Shown here piece after piece: positions 7,101-13,340 of a stretch of DNA of 20,720 nt. The DNA is from Alphaproteobacteria bacterium. GTDB lineage: Bacteria; Pseudomonadota; Alphaproteobacteria; JAEULC01. Within the stretch, counting starts at the first letter, position 1. Each line of letters begins with the position of its first letter. The translations under genes and the position numbers were made by a program. Location: positions 1 to 20,720 of the forward strand of contig JADZDN010000087.1 in the NCBI GenBank assembly GCA_020851015.1, read 5' to 3'. The notes beneath the pieces were generated by a model. It searched no databases. It was given only the letters and a program-made list of their open reading frames with translations, and was not told the DNA's origin.

Positions 7101-8075
7101 ATGCAGAAACACAAGCAGTTCCTGCTCTCGGCCGTTCTGTGCGCCGCCTCGATCTTGGTCTCGATCGGACTGATCGAGGGAATCCTGCGCGTGAAGAACA
7201 GCGCAATGACGAACTACGACATCGAGATGTGGCGCTATGCCAAGGAGCTGAAGGTCAAGAGTGCCGACCCCGCGATCGACTTCGAGCATGTTCCGAACAA
7301 ATCCGCCGTGCTGCAGCAGGTCCCGATTCGCCTCAACGGCCTGGGCCTGCGGGGGGCCGCGCTGCAGGAGCCGCGGGCTGGAGAGCGTCGGATACTGTTC
7401 CTGGGCGGATCCATCGCATTGGGCTGGGGAGTGCCCGAGGAGCAGACCGTCGAGATGCAGCTGCAAGCCCGGCTGACTGCCGCGGGCCAGCCGACCCAAG
7501 TGCTCAACGCGGGGATCGGCAATTTCAACGCCGAGCGCTACGTGACGCGGTTTTTCAAGCAGCTTACCGAGGTGAAGCCGACGGATATCGTCGTGCTCTA
7601 TTTCCTGCGCGATGCCGAGAATCTGCCTCCGGGGGGCGGGAATTTCCTGCTGCGCAACAGTCAACTGGCGGTAACCCTATGGATCGCGTTCCATCGCCTG
7701 TTCGACCGATCGGGCGCGGAAAGCCTCGTCGATCACTATCGCGGCGTCTATACGCAAGATTCGCCTGGCTTCATCACGATGCAGCAGCAACTCAAGAAGC
7801 TGGCCGCCTACAGCAAGGAACGCGGCATCCGGCTCTATTTCGCGATGACCCCGGACGTGCACAATCTCACCGATTATCCGTTCGCCTTCATTCACGACAT
7901 GATGCGGAACATCGTCGAGACGGACGGCTATGTATACATCGATCTGTTGCCTTCGATGACCGGGCTTCGGCCCGAGGACATCTGGGCGATGCCAGGCGAT
8001 CCGCACCCAAACGCGCTGGGGCATCGACGAATGGCGGATGCCATCCTCCCGTTCCTGCTGGCTCCCCCGAAATAG
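7101..8075 (+). CDS. Membrane-anchored SGNH/GDSL hydrolase
   Basis: This 324-residue protein has an uncleaved-looking anchor at residues 6-30 (FLLSAVLCAASILVSIGLIE). Block I is FLGGSIALGWGVPEE with Ser104, then NAGIGNFNAER (Gly138/Gly140, Asn141) and the C-terminal DPHPNALGHRRMADAI with Asp300 and His302, so the full catalytic set is present. ATG 7101 is preferred over an in-frame GTG at 7038 because the anchor begins right after it and GGGA lies seven bases before it. Such proteins act in the periplasm as esterases or acetyl-transfer partners of MBOAT enzymes, and it diverges from an MBOAT gene here. It shares its layout with the partial protein at the left edge, but the two are not close copies. 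The substrate is unknown. Confidence 0.85.
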   Translation: MQKHKQFLLSAVLCAASILVSIGLIEGILRVKNSAMTNYDIEMWRYAKELKVKSADPAIDFEHVPNKSAVLQQVPIRLNGLGLRGAALQEPRAGERRILFLGGSIALGWGVPEEQTVEMQLQARLTAAGQPTQVLNAGIGNFNAERYVTRFFKQLTEVKPTDIVVLYFLRDAENLPPGGGNFLLRNSQLAVTLWIAFHRLFDRSGAESLVDHYRGVYTQDSPGFITMQQQLKKLAAYSKERGIRLYFAMTPDVHNLTDYPFAFIHDMMRNIVETDGYVYIDLLPSMTGLRPEDIWAMPGDPHPNALGHRRMADAILPFLLAPPK

Positions 8076-8116
8076 CCCGAACAGACCCGGCTGCGGTTGG
8101 TTGCGGGAGGAATGCC

Positions 8117-8491
8117 ATGGCGCATGCGCGCCTGTCGCGGCGGAACTTATTGTCCGCCGGCGCTGCCATTTGCACGACCGCCGTCGCCGCTACCCCGGGT
8201 TGACGCCAAAACCTACAGCGGCGAGGTGCCGTGGCAGCCCGGCACGGCCAATGTTCCAACGGCGATCGAGCCAGGACCGCTCGCGTTCTTCACGCCCGAG
8301 GAAGCAGCCTTCATCGACGCCGCCGTCGGCCGGCTGATCCCCGCCGACGCGCTTGGCCCCGGCGCGAAGGAAGCGGGCGTGACGCAATTCCTCGACCGGC
8401 AGCTCTCCGGTCCCTACGGCGCGGCGCAGACCTGGTACATGCAGGGTCCCTGGCGAGACGGCGAGCCCACCCAGGGCTACCAGACGCGGCT
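8117..8491 (+). pseudogene. Gluconate 2-dehydrogenase gamma subunit, frameshifted and truncated
   Basis: ATG 8117 follows a strong ribosome site (GGGAGG, six bases away). The first 28 codons encode a Tat signal (LSRRNLLSAGAAICTTAVAA) and then hit TGA at 8201-8203. One frame over, VDAKTYSGEVPWQPGTAN continues directly, so a single extra base, most simply in the CCCCGGG run near 8194-8200, breaks the gene. The rest (FFTPEEAAFIDAAVGRLIPA, GAKEAGVTQFLDRQLSGPYG, WYMQGPWRDGEPTQGYQTRL) is typical of the small Tat-exported subunit that accompanies a periplasmic GMC-type flavoprotein and a cytochrome. Similarity ends at QTRL; the family normally continues for some tens of residues. No large subunit follows. 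It is a remnant at a rearrangement junction. Confidence 0.75.
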
Positions 8492-8627
8492 GATCGGCAG
8501 GTCATGGGTCCGCGCGGCGTGGTGCGCCGCCACCGGGTTGGCGAAGACGTAGGCGCCGTCGCCCAGGGGCGCGATGACCAGGCGCTCTGGCGCGGCCAGC
8601 AACGCAATACCGCCTCGGCGCTCCGCG
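8492..8627 (-). other. Unidentified coding-like scrap downstream of lyase 1
   Basis: On the minus strand an ATG at 8631 overlaps the lyase stop (ATGA), which would suit a coupled gene, but that frame (MTRSAEAVLRC) soon looks non-coding. A neighbouring frame reads ALLAAPERLVIAPLGDG and then AYVFANPVAAHHAARTHD, with plausible protein composition, and ends at TAG 8477-8479. I do not recognise the family. It may be the frameshifted start of a gene lost at the junction with the gluconate dehydrogenase remnant. Confidence 0.25.
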
Positions 8628-10133
8628 TCATCCGAGCAGAATCGCGCGCACCGCATCGTCGAGCGAACGCGCCGCGGCAACGATCCGCTCCCGCTCCCGT
8701 CGCACCAGGTCGCCGTCCTTGCGCAGATGATCCCGGGCGTCCCGTAGCAGCCTGTCCACCTCGGCGGGCGCCACGCCGCCTCGCGTGGTGCGCGTCCGCA
8801 CGAACATCTCGGCGTCAAGGTTGTCCTTCAGAAACGCCTCGGTGATGGGCAGCTTCCGACCGAGCGTCTCCATCGCCGCGCGATCGGCGTGCGCCAGCGT
8901 CACTTGTCGCGGCAGCAGCTTTTCACCGACGCAGATGCGCACCAGCCTGGCCACGAAGTGATGGGTCTGCCGGAACGAAAGTCCCGTCTCCCGCACGATG
9001 GCGTCGGCCAGGTTGCTCGCCGTGCACCAACTGTCGCGGACGAGCTGGCGCATCCGATCGTCGTGCACGATCAGGCCCTCAAGCGCCCCGCCCATCAGGT
9101 CGAGCATCTTGACGGTCGTTTCGAAGGCCTCGTCGATGACCGGCAGTTCCCTGATCGCCTGGTCGCCGGTGCCTTCCGCGCGGAATGTCGCCAGCGCGGT
9201 CGAGAGCCAGGTGACGGCGCCGCCGGCGGCATGCTTCACGGTCTCCAAGGCGGCCGAGTTCTTTTTCTGCGGGAAAATGCTGCTGGTGCCGGCATAACCG
9301 TCATCCAGCTCCACCAGGCCGAATTCGGCCGTCGACCAGACGTGCAGATCGGTCGCCAGGTCATTCAGGTCGCACATGATGTAGGAAAGCGTGGCGATCG
9401 CTTCCGCCGCGTAGTAGGCCTCGCGGCCCAGCCGGGAGTTGTCGATGATGCCGGAGAAGCCGAGCAATTCGGTCGTGCGGCTTCGGTCGAGCGGCCACGC
9501 GCTGCCCGAGAGGCCCACCGTGCCGAGCGGATTCAGATTGACCCGGGCGTAAGCCTCGAACAGGCGGACGATGTCGTCGTGAAACCGCGTGCAGAAGCTC
9601 AGCAGATAGTGGCCGAATACCCAGGGCTGGGCATGCTGCATATGCGTGTAGCCTGGCATGATCGTGCCGGTATGCCGCTCGGCCAAGGCGAGCAGGGCAG
9701 CCTGGAATTCGACGGCCTGCGCGGCGACCTCCAGCAGGTGGCGCCGTTTGAACAGTCGGCGCACGGTCGCCCCTTGGTCGATCCGGCTCCGGCCGGTATG
9801 CATCCGTCCGCCCACGTCCTCGCCGACCCTGGCGAACAGGTAGGACTCGACCTGCAACAGCAGCGTGCCCTTGACCGGATCGACGGGAAAGTCTTCCGGC
9901 GCGATGCGCCGGATCTCCTCCAGCACGCCCAGGATGGCCCTGCCGGCCTCGCGCGTCAGTATTCCTTGCTCCACCAGCATGACGGTGTGCGCGCGATCGA
10001 CCATGGTGAATTCCTGGAAATGCCGGAGCTCGCGCTTGAGCAACGGGAGCTGGGAAAGCCGCGTGAACCGCTCGGCTGGCGGCTTGCTCAGTCGGCCTTC
10101 CGACATCAGACCGTGGGCGGCATGCTGTGTCAT
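8628..10133 (-). CDS. Argininosuccinate lyase-family C-N lyase (lyase 1)
   Basis: This 501-residue member of the aspartase/fumarase superfamily, ASL branch, has HTGRSR (112-117) with Ile118 where ASL has Asn, the catalytic-region motif GYTHMQHAQP with Thr163-His164, the flexible-loop signature TSSIFPQKKN (283-292) with the catalytic serine, and a C-terminal RTTRGGVAP. It should catalyse anti-elimination of fumarate from an N-succinyl compound in the cytosol. It is about 40 residues longer than arginine-pathway ASL (~460). There is no arg gene nearby, but there is an importer, an MmgE/PrpD protein and a second ASL-like lyase. An aminopolycarboxylate lyase (iminodisuccinate or EDDS type) is therefore more likely than ArgH. 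It diverges from the solute-binding protein gene. Confidence 0.85.
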   Translation of the reverse strand: MTQHAAHGLMSEGRLSKPPAERFTRLSQLPLLKRELRHFQEFTMVDRAHTVMLVEQGILTREAGRAILGVLEEIRRIAPEDFPVDPVKGTLLLQVESYLFARVGEDVGGRMHTGRSRIDQGATVRRLFKRRHLLEVAAQAVEFQAALLALAERHTGTIMPGYTHMQHAQPWVFGHYLLSFCTRFHDDIVRLFEAYARVNLNPLGTVGLSGSAWPLDRSRTTELLGFSGIIDNSRLGREAYYAAEAIATLSYIMCDLNDLATDLHVWSTAEFGLVELDDGYAGTSSIFPQKKNSAALETVKHAAGGAVTWLSTALATFRAEGTGDQAIRELPVIDEAFETTVKMLDLMGGALEGLIVHDDRMRQLVRDSWCTASNLADAIVRETGLSFRQTHHFVARLVRICVGEKLLPRQVTLAHADRAAMETLGRKLPITEAFLKDNLDAEMFVRTRTTRGGVAPAEVDRLLRDARDHLRKDGDLVRRERERIVAAARSLDDAVRAILLG

Positions 10134-10195
10134 GGCGAAAACCCCGATTCGCGAGCGATGCGCCGCGCTGCGCGCGGACCGGCTGGCGCATCGAA

Positions 10196-10224
10196 TTGAC
10201 TCGTCCGGCCTGCACTCCTAGTGT
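10196..10224 (+). promoter_or_regulatory. Candidate promoter for the solute-binding protein gene
   Basis: TTGACT (10196-10201) is followed after 17 bases by TAGTGT (10219-10224), about 100 bases before the ATG at 10326, in the divergent region between lyase 1 and the binding protein. The -35 box is good and the -10 box poor (three of six). Confidence 0.3.
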
Positions 10225-10238
10225 TGACGATGCTACGC

Positions 10239-10260
10239 GCTCGTTGCCGATTCAACGAGC
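10239..10260. promoter_or_regulatory. Perfect 22-base inverted repeat, candidate operator
   Basis: Arms GCTCGTTG (10239-10246) and CAACGAGC (10253-10260) are exact reverse complements around the six-base centre CCGATT. It sits 15-36 bases past the proposed -10 box and 66 bases before the binding-protein ATG, a position suited to a repressor site controlling the divergent importer/lyase genes. The same sequence could form a leader hairpin. No regulator gene is in the window. Confidence 0.4.
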
Positions 10261-10325
10261 CCGTGCCCCGTCGAGGACAATCCTCGAGACCGCCCCGGGA
10301 CCGCATATCGCCGACGGAGGATGGC

Positions 10326-11945
10326 ATGACCAGCCAAAGGCGCGCAGTGTTCGCAGCATCGATCGGCGCCGTGCTGGGCGTTCTGGCGATGTTGCTCCAT
10401 TTCCCGGCCGCGGCCGCCGATCCGAAGCCCCGCGTCGGCGATTCGATGATCATCGGCATCGTCGGCGATCCCGGAATCCTGAATGGCGCGATCAGCTCGA
10501 ACTTCGTCGAGAAGATCGTGTCGAGCAACGTGCTCGGCATGCTGATCCGCCTCGACCGGTCGTTCAAGCCCGTGCCCGACCTCGCCAAGTCGTGGACCAT
10601 CTCGGACGACGGGCTGACCTACACGTTTGCCTTGCGCGAACAGGTCAAGTGGCATGACGGCGCGCCGCTCACGTCGGCCGACGTCAAGTTCACGATCGAG
10701 GAGGTGATTTTCCCGCTGCATACGCGGGGCGGCACCTACAAGTCGATCATCGACAGCGTGGAGACGCCGGATGCGCGCACGGTGGTCCTGCGGCTCAAGG
10801 CGCCGTTCGGCCCGCTGATGAACGCCCTCGGCTACGACGTCTACATCCTGCCGAAGCACCTCTACCAGGGCACCGACATCAAGAACAATCCGTACAACGC
10901 CAAGCCGGTCGGAACCGGCGCGTTCAGGTTCGTGGAATGGAAGAAAGGGTCGCATATCGTTCTCGAACGAAACCCGGACTTCTTCGTGAAGGGGCAACCC
11001 TATCTCGACCGCCTGGTGTTCCAGGTAATCCCGGATGCCGCCGCGCGCGTGCTGGCGCTGGAATCCGGCGACATCGACTATCTCTCCTACCAGTCGTTGC
11101 CGTCGTCGTCGGTGCCCCGGCTGAAGACGAATCCCAAATTGACGGTTTCGCTCGACGGATTCGAATCGTTGGCCTCGATCGAGATTCTTACCCTCAATCT
11201 GGACAATCCCGTGCTGAAGGATGCGCGGGTGCGCCAGGCGCTTGCCTACGCCATGGACAAGCAGGCCATTGCGGACAAGGCCGATTACGGCATCGGCAAG
11301 CCCGCGACGGGGCCGATATCCTCCCAGACGTCCTGGGCCTACGAGCCGAACGTCGAGAAATACGCGCCGAATGCGGCCAAGGCCGCGAAGCTGCTGGACG
11401 AGGCCGGCTACCCGCCAAAGGCCGACGGCGCGCGCTTTACCCTGCGTCTGGTCGCCGATTCCGGAATCGAGCTCAACCGGAAGGCGGGCGAGATCCTGAA
11501 GGAACAATTGGCCCAGGTCGGCGTCCGCGTGGACCTGCAAATGGTGGAACGCAACGTCATGCTCGACCGCGTCTACGTCAAGCGCGACTTCGACATGAAT
11601 GCGCACGGCTTCTCCACCGGCGCCGATCCGGCGATCGACGTCTCGCGGCTCTACGTTTCGACGAACATCCGCCCCGTGAACTTCACCAACGGTTCCGGCT
11701 ACCGGAATCAGGCGGTTGACGATCTCTTTGCCGCCGGACAGAAGGCGTTCAAGCTCGAGGAACGCGCCGCCGCCTATCGCAAGGCCCAGAAAATCCTGAC
11801 CGACGACCTGCCCGTGATCTGGCTGGTGGAGTACGGCATCGTCGGCGCGTGGAACAAGAAGCTCCATGGGCTGCATAGCTGGAGCGCCTACTCCTACTAC
11901 CAGTTCTGGGATACCTGGTCGGACAACGGCAAGGCGGTTCAGTAA
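10326..11945 (+). CDS. ABC transporter solute-binding protein, family 5 (Dpp/Opp type)
   Basis: This 539-residue periplasmic protein has a Sec signal peptide at residues 1-31 (hydrophobic core near 9-27, cut at AAAA/D). The family-5 motif WHDGAPLTSADVKF follows, then PVGTGAFRF and WKKGSHIVLERNPDF, and a C-terminal domain with DLPVIWLVEYG. The start at ATG 10326 is fixed by GGAGG at 10316-10320, five bases before it; the longer reading from 10221 has no signal peptide and no ribosome site. It would capture the substrate for the permease and ATPase genes on the opposite strand downstream. Family-5 proteins bind peptides, nickel chelates, opines and, in Chelativorans, metal-EDTA. Its 3' end overlaps the convergent MmgE/PrpD gene by seven bases. 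Confidence 0.9.
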   Translation: MTSQRRAVFAASIGAVLGVLAMLLHFPAAAADPKPRVGDSMIIGIVGDPGILNGAISSNFVEKIVSSNVLGMLIRLDRSFKPVPDLAKSWTISDDGLTYTFALREQVKWHDGAPLTSADVKFTIEEVIFPLHTRGGTYKSIIDSVETPDARTVVLRLKAPFGPLMNALGYDVYILPKHLYQGTDIKNNPYNAKPVGTGAFRFVEWKKGSHIVLERNPDFFVKGQPYLDRLVFQVIPDAAARVLALESGDIDYLSYQSLPSSSVPRLKTNPKLTVSLDGFESLASIEILTLNLDNPVLKDARVRQALAYAMDKQAIADKADYGIGKPATGPISSQTSWAYEPNVEKYAPNAAKAAKLLDEAGYPPKADGARFTLRLVADSGIELNRKAGEILKEQLAQVGVRVDLQMVERNVMLDRVYVKRDFDMNAHGFSTGADPAIDVSRLYVSTNIRPVNFTNGSGYRNQAVDDLFAAGQKAFKLEERAAAYRKAQKILTDDLPVIWLVEYGIVGAWNKKLHGLHSWSAYSYYQFWDTWSDNGKAVQ

Positions 11946-13327
11946 CCGCCGGCTAGCGTCCCCGCGACGGGGCCTTCGCGGCCCAGCGCGGCGCGCACCA
12001 GCGCCATGGTTTCCGCCAGATCGGGCAGCATGGCGAGCCCCTGGATCCGCGCCGTCAGCGTCGGACCGCACTGCTGAAGATATTCGCGGCACGCTTCGGC
12101 GAAGCGCGCCGATACTTCCGCCTGCTCCAGGTTGCGGAACGGCTTGTCGATGACGTCGTGCCCGCCGTTCTTCCACGCGACGGTTATTTTCGCCCGCCGA
12201 CGCGGCATTGCATCGCTGCCTGCTATCCTGATCCTTGGATACCAGCGCCGCACCGCGGAATCGTCGAGCCAATCCGCCGGCATGCGCACCCGTTCGGGAT
12301 CGCGCCCCGCCAGGACGAGCGAAAGCGCAAAGCACGCGCTGAATTTCGCCTCGAACGGGTCCCGCGGGTCCGTTAGCCCGACCAGTTCGGCGGTGGGCGG
12401 GATCATCTCGACCAGGATGGCGTCGACTTCCGCGAGGCGTCCGGCGAATTCGCGGACGAAATGGCGGATACCCTCCAACGGCTCGAAGCAGCCCAGGCAA
12501 AGCGGGTAGCGCTTGAAGAAGTTGCGCATGATCGCCCAGCGCTCGCCGAGACCATCCAGCAGGATTGCGCGGATTGCCGCCGAGTCCGGCGCCGCTTGCT
12601 CCGTCGGCGCATGCCTGCCCGGCTGCGCCAGCGCCGCCAGGAACCCTCTGTCGCCTTCGATCGATCGATCCGCCGCGCGCAGGCCGAGCCGCGCCAGTTT
12701 TGCTGCCCTGACGCCGCGCTCGGCCGCGAAGCCCGAGTGCAGATGCTTGATCCCGACCGCCTTGTTGGCGATGTCTTCCCACAGGCCGCTGGCCGAGGTC
12801 GCGGCGATGCCCAGCGCGTTCGCGGTTTCGTCCGGGCCCAGCCCATAGACGGCCGCGCTCGCCGCGGCCGCGGCCACCGCGCCGCAGGTGCCCGTCGCAT
12901 GGAAGAAATGGTAGTGGCGGTGACCCGCGGCGATGCTGAGCCTGATGCCGATTTCGTAGCCGACGGCAACGGCGGCCAGCACACGCTTGCCTGATGCCGC
13001 GCTCTCGGCCGCGGCCGCCAAGGCGGCAGCGACGACGACAGACCCCGGATGCATCGACGTGTCCTGATGCACATCGTCGATCTCGTGCACCGCCGAAAGC
13101 ACGCCCAGGAGAAGCGCTTCGCCCTCGGCGCCTTGCGCCGTCGGCGGCTGCGCGCGGCGCGGACCGAGATAGCGGCCAAGCAGTTCACCGGTGCCGCTGC
13201 GCGCGCCGTGCAGGGCGGCGTGCAGGTGGTCCGCCACGCACAGCGCCGCCCGCGCCTCGGCATCCGCGGGCAGCGGCATTCCGGCGGTGCGGCAACCGAA
13301 GGCAGCCCATTCATTCGCGATCGTCAT
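11939..13327 (-). CDS. MmgE/PrpD-family protein, possible iminodisuccinate epimerase
   Basis: This 462-residue cytosolic protein shows family features: HPGSVVVAAAL (93-103), GYEIGIRL (123-130), HYHFFHATGTCGA (138-150, His143), KHLHSGFAAERGVRAAKLA (194-212, Lys194) and EGDRGFL. The family covers 2-methylcitrate dehydratase, cis-aconitate decarboxylase and iminodisuccinate epimerase. No prpB/prpC-like genes are near, while two ASL-type C-N lyases and an importer are. I therefore favour an epimerase or isomerase acting on the imported compound before C-N cleavage; the exact reaction is not readable. ATG 13327 is chosen over an upstream in-frame start at 13366 because GGAGG lies four bases before it. 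It is the last gene of the minus-strand operon, 13 bases after the ATPase stop. Confidence 0.85.
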   Translation of the reverse strand: MTIANEWAAFGCRTAGMPLPADAEARAALCVADHLHAALHGARSGTGELLGRYLGPRRAQPPTAQGAEGEALLLGVLSAVHEIDDVHQDTSMHPGSVVVAAALAAAAESAASGKRVLAAVAVGYEIGIRLSIAAGHRHYHFFHATGTCGAVAAAAASAAVYGLGPDETANALGIAATSASGLWEDIANKAVGIKHLHSGFAAERGVRAAKLARLGLRAADRSIEGDRGFLAALAQPGRHAPTEQAAPDSAAIRAILLDGLGERWAIMRNFFKRYPLCLGCFEPLEGIRHFVREFAGRLAEVDAILVEMIPPTAELVGLTDPRDPFEAKFSACFALSLVLAGRDPERVRMPADWLDDSAVRRWYPRIRIAGSDAMPRRRAKITVAWKNGGHDVIDKPFRNLEQAEVSARFAEACREYLQQCGPTLTARIQGLAMLPDLAETMALVRAALGREGPVAGTLAGGY

Positions 13328-13340
13328 GCGCCTCCGTCGG

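Noticed and set aside
8628..10133. Calling lyase 1 argH
   Set aside because: It has an Asn-to-Ile change in the HTGRSRND motif, is about 40 residues longer than ArgH, and lies in an importer and MmgE/PrpD context, so an arginine-pathway role is not supported.
8889..10199. Plus-strand open frame of 436 codons
   Set aside because: It is antisense to lyase 1, which has clear superfamily signatures; the composition is typical of a shadow frame.
10233..12782. Minus-strand open frame of 849 codons opposite the binding protein
   Set aside because: The binding protein on the plus strand has a signal peptide and family motifs; the long antisense frame only reflects high GC content.
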